Assembly (NCBI RefSeq): GCF_000412695.1
Contig: NC_021499.1
Coordinates: 2,790,001-2,854,000, forward strand
Direction of reading: 5' to 3'
Source of the DNA: Pseudomonas resinovorans NBRC 106553
GTDB taxonomy: Bacteria > Pseudomonadota > Gammaproteobacteria > Pseudomonadales > Pseudomonadaceae
Length of the DNA: 64,000 bases
Made by a program: the position numbers and the translations under genes. Numbering within the stretch: the stretch's first letter is position 1; each line of letters begins with the position of its first letter. Below are positions 43,431-50,583 of this stretch, piece by piece. Below the pieces are notes generated by a model that was not told the origin of the DNA, did no database searches, and was given only the letters and a program-made list of their open reading frames with translations.

Positions 43431-43460
43431 GATACCCTGCATCCCGACTAACGATTAGTC
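43431..43460 (+). promoter_or_regulatory. Shared 30-bp box, copy B (putative LysR site)
   Basis: It contains the perfect dyad GACTAA-CGA-TTAGTC at its right end and GCATCCC in the middle. It lies between lysR and the divergent FAD monooxygenase, 31 bases from the lysR start. It aligns without gaps with copies A and C and differs from A at only a few positions. Confidence 0.7.
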
Positions 43461-43586
43461 AAATTGTTCCCGCCTTTCTAGCCTGTGCTTCCAAGGACCG
43501 CCCGGAGGCCGCCAGGCCCTTGTGGTCCCCCGTCCCGAAAAACGCTCGCCCGGGCCTTTGCGCTCGTGATCGCCCGTGCGTCACAC

Positions 43587-43599
43587 AACAAGAACAAGG
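43587..43599 (+). promoter_or_regulatory. Hfq/Crc-type CA motif before the FAD monooxygenase
   Basis: AACAAGAACAAGG: two overlapping AAnAAnAA matches merging into the AAGGA ribosome site, nine bases before ATG. Confidence 0.65.
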
Positions 43600-43607
43600 A
43601 TTCATCC

Positions 43608-44732
43608 ATGAGTGATATCAGCAAGGTACTCATCGTCGGCGGTGGTATCGGTGGACTCTGCGCGGCCATCGCGTTGCGGCGCCAGGGCATCTCTGTGGAC
43701 CTGGTGGAGATCAAGTCCGAGTGGACCGTCTACGGCGTCGGCATCATCCAGCAGAGCAACGTGGTCCGTGAAATGGCGCGCCTCGGTGTGCTCGACCACT
43801 ACCTGGACGCCGCCTATGCCTTCGATGACGTGGGCATCTACGACCTGCAGGGCAATGCCCGCGTACGCATCCCAGGCCAGCGCCTGGCGGGCCCGGAGTA
43901 CCCGGCCAACGTCGGTATCTCGCGGCTGGCCCTGCACCAGGTGTTGAGCGGCACCGCCATCGAGCTCGGCGCAGAGGTCCGCCTGGGGATCACGGTGGAG
44001 ACCCTGGAGCAGGATGCCGATGGCGTCGATGTGGTCTTCACCGACGGCAGCCACGGCCGTTACGAGCTGGTAGTCGGCGCCGATGGTGTCTACTCGAAGA
44101 TCCGCGGCATGCTCTTCGGCGATACCTACACGCCACGCTTCACCGGCCAGGCCGTGTGGCGCTACAACTTCCCCCGGCACCCGTCCATCGACCACCTGGC
44201 CAGCTACACCGGTGCCGAGGGCAACGCCGGCCTGGTGCCGCTGGCAGACAACCTGATGTACATGTTCTCCACCTCCCACGAGCCGGGTAACCCCTGGTAC
44301 GAACCGGAGCAGTTGGCCGAACTGATGCGTGACCGCATCAAGCACATCGGCGGCCTGGTGGGGGAGCTGCGTGAGCAGATCACCGACAGCGGCCAGGTGG
44401 TGTACAAGCCGATGGAAGTGGTGTTCGTCGATGAGCCCTGGTTCAAGGGCCGGGTGCTGCTGATCGGCGATGCCGCCCACGCCACCACGCCGCACCTGGG
44501 GCAGGGTGCCGGCATGGCCATCGAGGACGCCCTGGTGTTGAGCCTGGAACTGGTCTCCGGCGGCTCGCTCGACGAACGCCTGGAGCGCTTCATGGCGCGT
44601 CGCTTCGAACGCTGCAAGTACATCAGCGGCAACTCCATCCTTGCCGGCGAGCGCGAGATGGCCCACGACGCGAGCTTCGATCGCATTGGCCTGACCAAGG
44701 CCATGCTCGCGCGCACCGCCGAGCCCATCTGA
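43608..44732 (+). CDS. FAD-dependent aromatic-ring monooxygenase
   Basis: 374 residues. Group A flavin hydroxylase: GGGIGGLCAAIALRRQGI (FAD dinucleotide motif), VVGADGVYSKIR (DG motif), GRVLLIGDAAHATTPHLGQGAGMAIEDA (GD motif). It is of the salicylate or 3-hydroxybenzoate hydroxylase type, a single-component NAD(P)H enzyme that adds OH to a phenolic ring, sometimes with decarboxylation. The first gene of a two-gene unit with a PDR reductase. The region before it carries both the LysR box and the CA motif. Confidence 0.93.
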   Translation: MSDISKVLIVGGGIGGLCAAIALRRQGISVDLVEIKSEWTVYGVGIIQQSNVVREMARLGVLDHYLDAAYAFDDVGIYDLQGNARVRIPGQRLAGPEYPANVGISRLALHQVLSGTAIELGAEVRLGITVETLEQDADGVDVVFTDGSHGRYELVVGADGVYSKIRGMLFGDTYTPRFTGQAVWRYNFPRHPSIDHLASYTGAEGNAGLVPLADNLMYMFSTSHEPGNPWYEPEQLAELMRDRIKHIGGLVGELREQITDSGQVVYKPMEVVFVDEPWFKGRVLLIGDAAHATTPHLGQGAGMAIEDALVLSLELVSGGSLDERLERFMARRFERCKYISGNSILAGEREMAHDASFDRIGLTKAMLARTAEPI

Positions 44733-44823
44733 GCCCACCGGGCCGTCCCGGCCCGGTTCCGCCATGCCGCGTAGCCGCCCAGTCGGGTGCGCGGCGTCGT
44801 CCCATCCCTGAGGTCAGCGATCC

Positions 44824-45777
44824 ATGATCGAGGTCACGGTCACCCGCAAACTGCAGGAAGCCGAAGGCATCTGCAGTTTCGAACTGGTCCGCGCGGCTGG
44901 CGGCGCCTTGCCGCCCTTCAGCGCGGGCTCCCATATCGACGTCCACCTGCCCGATGGCCTGGTGCGTCAGTATTCCCTGTGCAATCACCCGGACGAACGC
45001 CACCGCTTCCAGATTGCGGTGCTGCTGGACCCCGCCTCCCGGGGTGGTTCCCGATCCATGCATGACGCGGTGCAGGAAGGGGCGACATTGCGCATCAGCG
45101 AGCCGCGCAACCTGTTTCCCCTGGTGCATGACAGCGGGCGCACACTGCTGTTTGCCGGCGGAATCGGCATCACTCCGATCCTCTGCATGGCCGAGCGGCT
45201 GGCCAGCGGTGGCGCTGCCTTCGAGCTGCACTATTGCAGCCGCGAACAGGCGCGGACCGCCTTCGTCGAACGTATCCGTGCCTCGGCCTTCCATGACAAG
45301 GTGGTTTTCCACTTCGACGACCAGGGCGAGGAACAACGGCTGCGCGCATTCGAACTGCTGCAGGGCTACCGCAGCGGTGACCACCTGTACGTATGTGGCC
45401 CCGGCGGCTTCATGGGGCACGTGCTCGATGAGGCGCGACGGGCCGGTTGGCCGGAAGCCGGCCTGCATCGGGAATACTTCGCCGCCGAGCCCAGGGCGCA
45501 GGTCGAGGCGGGCGCCTTCGAGGTGCAGCTGGCCCGCGATGGCCGCTGTTTCCAGGTGCCGGCCGAGCGTAGCGTCGCCGACGTGCTGCTGGAGGCGGGG
45601 ATCGACCTGCCGCTGTCTTGCGAGCAGGGCATCTGCGGCACCTGCCTGACCCGGGTACTGGACGGCGAGCCGGAGCACCGCGATATGTTCCTCACCGCCG
45701 ACGAGCAGGCGCGCAACGACCAGTTCACGCCCTGTTGCTCGCGCTCCCGGAGCCCGCGCCTGGTGCTGGACCTGTAG
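44824..45777 (+). CDS. PDR/VanB-family reductase (second copy)
   Basis: 317 residues. Flavin domain ([25 protein letters not shown]), NAD domain ([29 protein letters not shown]) and C-terminal ferredoxin (CEQGICGTC ... CCS). Close paralog of 19749-20702. A flavin monooxygenase needs no such partner, so this reductase probably serves a Rieske oxygenase, most likely the one at 46692, 0.9 kb downstream beyond the tetR gene. Confidence 0.93.
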   Translation: MIEVTVTRKLQEAEGICSFELVRAAGGALPPFSAGSHIDVHLPDGLVRQYSLCNHPDERHRFQIAVLLDPASRGGSRSMHDAVQEGATLRISEPRNLFPLVHDSGRTLLFAGGIGITPILCMAERLASGGAAFELHYCSREQARTAFVERIRASAFHDKVVFHFDDQGEEQRLRAFELLQGYRSGDHLYVCGPGGFMGHVLDEARRAGWPEAGLHREYFAAEPRAQVEAGAFEVQLARDGRCFQVPAERSVADVLLEAGIDLPLSCEQGICGTCLTRVLDGEPEHRDMFLTADEQARNDQFTPCCSRSRSPRLVLDL

Positions 45778-45807
45778 GCGCGATTTCATTCGTGCGACCT
45801 GTAGCGG

Positions 45808-45895
45808 CGTAGGATGGGTCGGGCGGCGTTCCGCGAGCTTGCGATACCCATCAGCCCTGTCCCCATGGGTATCGCTGCGCTCAACCCATCCTACG
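45808..45895. repeat. GTAGGATGGGT palindromic repeat, copy 1
   Basis: CGTAGGATGGGT at the left is mirrored by ACCCATCCTACG at the right, with an inner dyad GCGATACCCAT / ATGGGTATCGC. It shares the core GGCGGGCGGCGTTCCGCG-like segment and the GATACCCATCA segment with 57891-57976. A dispersed extragenic palindrome. Its right arm overlaps the 3' end of tetR. Confidence 0.8.
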
Positions 45896-46510
45896 TGTGC
45901 CATGCGCCCCGGGCAGCGGGCCGATGGCGGCGGTGATCACCGCCGCCTCTGTCTGCTCGCGGCTCAGCGCACCCAGCATGTACGGCTTGAGCATGTTGCT
46001 CTGGCGCAGGCGCGCGTAGCCGTAGAGGGTCGACCACATGGCGATCAGTCGTGCTTGCAGGCGTTCGTCATCGGACTCCTCCAGGGCGTCGCGCAGGGTC
46101 GCCGCGATTCCGCAATAGATCTGGTGGAGCCGGGCGCCCAGCTCATCTTCCTCCTCCGCCTGCTGCAGCAGGCCCGAGTCGTACATCAGCAGGAACAGCC
46201 CCGGTTGCGCCTCGGCGAAGGCGAGGAAGGCACGGCAAGCCGCCCGCGCCCTGTCCCCGGCGGTGCCGCTGCTCCGTGCCGTCTCGCTGTGGGCGTCCAG
46301 TAGCCGGCGGAATCCTTCGCAGGCGCAGGCGCGCAGCAGCGCGTCGCGGTCGGCGAAATGCCGGTAGGGCGCGCCCCTGGAAACCTCCAGCACCTGGGCC
46401 AGGTCACGCAATGACAGGGCCTGGTAGCCCTGTTCCTCGACCGCCTGTAGCGCGGCGTCGATCAGGGATTGGCGCAGGTTTCCATGGTGGTACGCACGTG
46501 TCTCGTTCAT
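45881..46510 (-). CDS. TetR family transcriptional regulator
   Basis: 209 residues. The N-terminal DNA-binding domain reads YHHGNLRQSLIDAALQAVEEQGYQALSLRDLAQVLEVSRGAPYRHFADRDALL; the C-terminal ligand domain is of the TetR_C_13-like type. The last four codons and the stop (RRMG, stop) are encoded by the right arm of the dispersed repeat. Divergent from the Rieske oxygenase at 46692; a dyad between them is a candidate operator. Confidence 0.92.
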   Translation of the reverse strand: MNETRAYHHGNLRQSLIDAALQAVEEQGYQALSLRDLAQVLEVSRGAPYRHFADRDALLRACACEGFRRLLDAHSETARSSGTAGDRARAACRAFLAFAEAQPGLFLLMYDSGLLQQAEEEDELGARLHQIYCGIAATLRDALEESDDERLQARLIAMWSTLYGYARLRQSNMLKPYMLGALSREQTEAAVITAAIGPLPGAHGTRRMG

Positions 46511-46546
46511 GCCGATTAACCATTGACCGGAGTTGAGGGGATGACT

Positions 46547-46567
46547 AATGTGAGCGGTGCTTACATT
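46547..46567. promoter_or_regulatory. Probable TetR operator dyad
   Basis: AATGTGAG, 5-base spacer CGGTG, CTTACATT: 8-bp arms with one mismatch, in the region between the divergent tetR and Rieske genes, 37 bases from the tetR start codon. Confidence 0.55.
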
Positions 46568-46682
46568 GCTCGTTCAATCGTCCCACGAGCCATTCACCGC
46601 CGCTGCAACGGCGGAAAGGCGCGAGCATATCAGGGGGACGAGGGCTCGATGCAGGCAACCCTGTCGATACGCCCATGAGGAC

Positions 46683-46690
46683 AAGAACAA
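46683..46690 (+). promoter_or_regulatory. Hfq/Crc-type CA motif at the Rieske start
   Basis: AAGAACAA, one base before the ATG at 46692 within GGACAAGAACAAGATG. The Shine-Dalgarno sequence is weak, so the A-rich tract dominates the initiation site. Confidence 0.6.
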
Positions 46691-46691
46691 G

Positions 46692-47753
46692 ATGAAATTC
46701 CTGAAGAACGCCTGGTACGTCGCCGCCTGGGACAACGAGGTGGAGCCCGGCGACCTGTTCGCCCGTACCCTGCTCAACGAGTCCGTGCTCTTCTTCCGTG
46801 ATGGGGCCGGCAAGGTGCAGGCCATCCACAACCGCTGCCCACACCGTTTCGCACCGCTGTCCATGGGCAAGCTGTGCGGCGGCCAGGTGCAGTGCGCCTA
46901 CCACGGGCTGGAGTTCGACGGCAGTGGCGCCTGCACCCGCAACCCCCATGGCGATGGCGCCATCCCCCGCGCTGCGCGGGTGCGGGCCTACCCGGTGGCG
47001 GAAAAGTACAGCGTCATCTGGATCTGGATGGGCGATGCCGAGGCGGCGGACGAGGCGCTGATCCCGGACTTCGGCTGCATGGACCCGGCGCGTTTCTACG
47101 TCGCAAAGCGCTACCTGCATGCGCGCGCCAACTACGTGCTGGAGTCGGACAACATCCTCGATCTGTCGCACATCCAGTACTTGCACCCGAGCACCCTCGG
47201 CAGCAGCGATGTCAGCCAGGCCATCACCCGCGTCGAGCAGCAGGGCGAGACGATCTGGTCGTACCGCCAGACCGTGGCCGAGATCATGCCGGACTTCCTC
47301 TACGGCGCCATGGGCATCCCCTTCGGTACGCCGGTGGACCGCTGGATCGACGTGCGCTGGGACGCCCCGGCCAACATGCTCCTGCTGGCCGGAGCGGTGG
47401 CCACCGGGCGGCCCCGTGCCGAAGGCCGGGAGACTCCGCTGCCGCACCTGTTCACCCCGGAGACCGATACCACCACCCACTACTGGTTCTCCTTCCCGAT
47501 GCCACGGGAAATGGGCGAGATGGGCGAGCGCATCGCCGAAGAGCAGGTGTCGGCGCTCAACCAGCCGTTCAGCACCGAGGACCTGCCGATGCTCGAAGCC
47601 CAGCAAGGAATGATCGGCGACGCCGACTTCTGGTCCCTCAAACCGGTGCTGTTGCCCGGCGACGCGGCTGCGGTGCGCGCCCGCCGCGTGCTGGACAAGC
47701 TGATCGCCGATGAGCAGGCGGCACAGATCAGCGTGCGCGCGCTGGAGGCCTGA
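46692..47753 (+). CDS. Rieske aromatic oxygenase, VanA-type alpha subunit
   Basis: 353 residues from MKFLKNAWYVAAW, the usual opening of vanillate O-demethylase oxygenases; the open frame further upstream is not coding-like. Rieske ligands C49, H51, C68, H71; iron ligands D157, H160, H165 (DNILDLSHIQYLH). LFTPETDTTTHYWFSFPM is the group's C-terminal mark. Probably an O-demethylase or hydroxylase of an aromatic acid, using the reductase at 44824. It is divergent from tetR. Confidence 0.94.
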   Translation: MKFLKNAWYVAAWDNEVEPGDLFARTLLNESVLFFRDGAGKVQAIHNRCPHRFAPLSMGKLCGGQVQCAYHGLEFDGSGACTRNPHGDGAIPRAARVRAYPVAEKYSVIWIWMGDAEAADEALIPDFGCMDPARFYVAKRYLHARANYVLESDNILDLSHIQYLHPSTLGSSDVSQAITRVEQQGETIWSYRQTVAEIMPDFLYGAMGIPFGTPVDRWIDVRWDAPANMLLLAGAVATGRPRAEGRETPLPHLFTPETDTTTHYWFSFPMPREMGEMGERIAEEQVSALNQPFSTEDLPMLEAQQGMIGDADFWSLKPVLLPGDAAAVRARRVLDKLIADEQAAQISVRALEA

Positions 47754-47767
47754 GTATCCCGAGTGGC

Positions 47768-47797
47768 GATACCTCGCATTGCCACTCGCGATTGGTT
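47768..47797 (+). promoter_or_regulatory. Shared 30-bp box, copy C (putative LysR site)
   Basis: GATACC, GCAT, CGATTGG in the same spacing as copies A and B; it is the most diverged copy. It overlaps an inverted repeat CGAGTGGC (47760-47767) / GCCACTCG (47781-47788). It lies 55 bases before the GTG of the small Rieske gene. Confidence 0.5.
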
Positions 47798-47851
47798 GGG
47801 GCCCGCGGGCCATGGCAGCCTGCGCCCCAAACAGGATTCCCGAGACCGCCC

Positions 47852-48247
47852 GTGCCCGATCATCTGAACTACCTCTGCCACGACGACCAACTCGAGGAGG
47901 GCCGTGCCCGGGGGTTCGACCCCTGGGGTCATGGCCGCGATACCGTGCTTGCCCTGCGCTGGCGTGGCGAGGTGCGGGTCTACCGCAATCTCTGCCCGCA
48001 CCTGGACGTGGCCATGCAATACCGCAAGGACCATTTCATGGCCGGCGACGGCCAGCACATCATGTGCTTCGCTCATGGCGCGTTGTTCCGCCCCGATAAC
48101 GGCTTCTGCGTGCTGGGCCCGTGCCTCGGCCAGTCGCTGCAAGCGTTGACGGTAAGTACCGACGCCGATGGCGGCTTGTGGCTCGAAGTACCACCCGGCG
48201 GCGCCGCTTTGGAGGAGCCGGCGTGCGCTTCCACGGCCTCGACCTGA
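47852..48247 (+). CDS. Small stand-alone Rieske [2Fe-2S] protein
   Basis: 131 residues from GTG 47852. Rieske ligands C48-P-H50 and C72-F-A-H75 in RNLCPHLDVAMQYRK ... HIMCFAHGALFRPDNGFCVLGPCLG; little else is present, so it is a ferredoxin-like electron carrier. It has no iron motif for oxygenation. It could feed an oxygenase from a separate reductase. It overlaps the following lysR by 25 bases. Confidence 0.85.
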   Translation: MPDHLNYLCHDDQLEEGRARGFDPWGHGRDTVLALRWRGEVRVYRNLCPHLDVAMQYRKDHFMAGDGQHIMCFAHGALFRPDNGFCVLGPCLGQSLQALTVSTDADGGLWLEVPPGGAALEEPACASTAST

Positions 48248-49149
48248 ACCTGCTGGTGGTGCTCGATGCGCTGTTCCTCGAGCGTCATGTCACCCGCGCC
48301 GCCACGCGCCTGCACCTGACGCAATCGGCGGTCAGCGCCGCCCTGGGCCGCTTGCGCGAACACTTCCAGGACCCACTGTTCGTCCTGGTGGGCGGGCGCA
48401 TGTTGCCCACCGCGCTGATGCAGCGGCTGCAGCCGGATATCCAGCGGGTGCTGGACAGCGCCCGTGGCATCGCCTTCGCCAACGCCAGCTTCGAACCAGG
48501 AGAGGCGCAGCGGCGCTTCCGCGTCATGGCTTCCGACTACGTGATAGCGGTCCTGCTGCCGGCGCTTCGGCAGCGCCTGGCGCGGGAAGCGCCCGGGGTG
48601 GACCTGCAACTGCTCAGCCTGGTCCCGCAGCGCAGCAGCGAAGGCGGCGCACTGGTGGACGAGGCCCTGGAGCAGCGGCATTGCGACCTGGTGATCCTGC
48701 CCCATGCCCACGGCTCGGAGCGGCATCCGCGCGAGCCGTTGTTCGAGGACGATTTCAGCGTCATTGCCTGCGCCGACAACCCGTCCTTCGTCGACGGACT
48801 GACCCTGGAACATTACCTGGCGGCCCCGCATGTGGTGCGCGAGACCGGCGCTGGCGTCCAGGGCAGCATGGAAGCGGAGTTCCTCGCCAGCCAGGGCCTG
48901 GACAGGCGCGTGGCGGTGGCGGTCGAACAGTTCGGGCTGATCCCCGAGTTCGTCGTCGGCGGTCCGTGCCTGGCCACCCTCCACAGCCGCCTGGCGCGAC
49001 TCTATGCGCGGCGCTTCCCATTGCGCTTGCTGGCACCGCCGCTGGCCTTCCCGGCCACTCGCCAGGTGCTGCAGTGGCATGCCTACCAGGACGGCGACCC
49101 GGCCCTGGCATGGTTGCGCGGGCTATTGCTCGAAGTGGCCGCTTGCTGA
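48223..49149 (+). CDS. LysR family regulator, second copy
   Basis: 308 residues from GTG 48223 (RFHGLDLNLLVVLDALFLERHVTRAATRLHLTQSAVSAALGRLREHFQDPLFVLVG). GGAGGA stands seven bases before it. The effector domain has FRVMASDYVIAVLLPALRQRL. It resembles 42476-43399 along its whole length, so both may recognise variants of the same 30-bp box. It begins inside the small Rieske gene, so the two are co-translated, unlike the usual divergent LysR arrangement. Confidence 0.92.
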   Translation: MRFHGLDLNLLVVLDALFLERHVTRAATRLHLTQSAVSAALGRLREHFQDPLFVLVGGRMLPTALMQRLQPDIQRVLDSARGIAFANASFEPGEAQRRFRVMASDYVIAVLLPALRQRLAREAPGVDLQLLSLVPQRSSEGGALVDEALEQRHCDLVILPHAHGSERHPREPLFEDDFSVIACADNPSFVDGLTLEHYLAAPHVVRETGAGVQGSMEAEFLASQGLDRRVAVAVEQFGLIPEFVVGGPCLATLHSRLARLYARRFPLRLLAPPLAFPATRQVLQWHAYQDGDPALAWLRGLLLEVAAC

Positions 49150-49229
49150 ACTGTGTGGATGTCCGCAGCCGCATGAGGGAGATCCTGGAAACGGAACCAG
49201 TCTGCAGGCCGCGTAACTCAGGGGTTTGT

Positions 49230-49321
49230 CGGTGGATTGAAGAAAGCCTGCACGCCGGTTCGATTCTGACTTCGGCCTCCCTCTAAAAGCTCTGTAGATC
49301 AAACGCCTACGGGGCTTTTTT
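49230..49321 (+). repeat. Decayed right att: degenerate tRNA-Cys 3' part and terminator
   Basis: CGGTGGATTGA and CACGCCGGTTCGATTCTGAC followed by TTCGGCCTCC repeat the tRNA-Cys 3' half with several changes; CTCTAAAAGC ... ACGGGGCTTTTTT repeats its terminator. Direct orientation relative to 7980-8067. The anticodon stem is broken, so it is not a tRNA. The following stretch to 49524 shows nothing recognisable. Confidence 0.75.
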
Positions 49322-49524
49322 CATGTGCCGAGACAAGTAGGCCATATGCGGGAATTCCCCTCATCGGGCCACGAGGGTATTCCCCGGCCAGGCTGAAGCC
49401 AGGTATGGGCAGCGCTTCGTGCGGCTGCCACCAGAGTCTGGTTTCGCCCCCCGTCTTGCGCCTAAGTGATTGATTCGGAATTTTATTTAGGCTTAAATCA
49501 GCGCCCTGCACCAAACCCCCTCCT

Positions 49525-49610
49525 GCCCGGATGGCGAAATCGGTATACGCAGAGCACTTAAAATGCTTCGACCTTCGGTCGTGCGGGTTCGAGTCCCGCT
49601 CCGGGCACCA
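49525..49610 (+). tRNA. tRNA-Leu (UAA)
   Basis: 86 bases: acceptor GCCCGGA pairs with TCCGGGC, anticodon loop CTTAAAA with anticodon TAA (49559-49561), a long variable arm (CGACCTTCGGTCG), T-loop GTTCGAGTC, encoded CCA. Class II tRNA. A poly-T hairpin (AGCCGGTTTTTTTG at 49670) follows. Confidence 0.96.
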
Positions 49611-49903
49611 TCGATGCGGTTTCAGCTGTCTCCACCTGAGTCTGAAACCCGCAGAAACCGGCCATTAGAGCCGGTTTTTTTGTGCCTGTCCTCATGGCTT
49701 GACCCCACGCCAGGGCACCGAATGCACGGCCACCAGGTCGATGGTGCCGGCCTGTCATCAGTGTTCATCATGGGTTCCGAGGGCTAAGGTGATGCGTTGT
49801 GCGTGCGTCGCTGGGTACTCCGCGTGCCACACTGCAGTACATGGCGGGGTGACTGACGCGGATGTTCCCGGGATAAAGGAAGGCGACTCAATCCGGAGGA
49901 CGT

Positions 49904-50170
49904 ATGAAGCGAAGGCTGCAACAGCGTCTCCAGGCCGAGGTGTCGGAGGCACTACCAGGATTCGTGGTGACCTGCGAGTTTGCGACTGATCGCTCGATCG
50001 ATATCAGCCTGAGCAACCAGGCAACCCACGAGGCCCTGCGGATTACCGGTGTGCAGTTGGGGGCCTTGCTCGGTCCCGGGGCTTTCGATGAGATGGTCGA
50101 CCAGCTCATGTTCGAAATCCGCGCGGTCACCGGTGCCGATCGGATCGAGAAGGTGCGGGACGGAAACTAG
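49904..50170 (+). CDS. Hypothetical small protein
   Basis: 88 residues (MKRRLQQRLQAEVSEALPGFVVTCEFATDRSIDISLSNQATHEALRITGVQLGALLGPGAFDEMVDQLMFEIRAVTG). GGAGGA precedes the ATG by the right distance. An alpha-beta mixture without signal peptide or membrane segment; no family recognised. Outside the island. Confidence 0.75.
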   Translation: MKRRLQQRLQAEVSEALPGFVVTCEFATDRSIDISLSNQATHEALRITGVQLGALLGPGAFDEMVDQLMFEIRAVTGADRIEKVRDGN

Positions 50171-50583
50171 CAGCTCGCCTGGATGAAGACGGCGTTGGCC
50201 CTGGGGAGCAGGGCGCCTTGTTTCGCTGCCGCCATGGGCTGAGTACGTTCGGTTCCTGCCCGGCTTCCTGCGAAAAGAAATCGGTCTAAAAAGCGCCTAC
50301 CGGATACGCGGGGCTTTGCTAGCCTCTAACTCAGTAGGTGGATACGCAGACTGATGCGCAAGCGGATAGAGAGGAAACGTGGGGCGCGTTCCGAAGGGTA
50401 CACGGTTAGAAAGATCTCCCCGATGAGATCCAGCCCTTACGCCGTGTGAAGCAGAAGGCTTACATGTTTCTGTGGGATGCCTGATAAACCTCTTAAGCCG
50501 GAAACCAGCACCGGCCACCTACTACGAATTCCAGGCCCGCCTCGTGCGGGCCTGTTCGTTTCCGGGGCCTTGATCCTTCCTGA
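50171..50583. other. Long intergenic region with no gene seen
   Basis: About 410 bases between the small gene and the RND permease. There is no convincing reading frame. It contains A/T-richer blocks (50275-50345, 50400-50500) and ends in the hairpin at 50534-50554. It could hold a small RNA; nothing specific is recognised. Confidence 0.4.
50534..50554. terminator. Hairpin between the small gene region and the RND operon
   Basis: AGGCCCGC, loop CTCGT, GCGGGCCT, then GTTCGTTT: 8-bp perfect stem about 30 bases from the RND permease stop. It can serve either direction. Confidence 0.55.

Larger units (their letters stand above)
8028..49321. mobile_element. Genomic island of about 41 kb at tRNA-Cys: prophage wreck plus aromatic catabolic genes
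   Basis: It is bounded on the left by intact tRNA-Cys with its terminator and on the right by a decayed copy of the same tRNA half plus terminator (49230-49321). tRNA-Leu(UAA), which I recall following tRNA-Cys directly in related pseudomonads, lies only beyond that. Next to the left end is a tyrosine-integrase C-terminus whose 3' end points at the tRNA, as in tRNA-targeting phages. Phage genes fill 8.1-14.0 kb and catabolic genes 14.0-49.15 kb. No intact integrase, replication or transfer gene remains, so the island looks immobile now. Whether the catabolic part came with the phage or was inserted into it later is open. Confidence 0.75.

Noticed and set aside
49230..49280. A second tRNA-Cys gene
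   Set aside because: It lacks the 5' half and has a broken anticodon stem; it is a decayed att copy.
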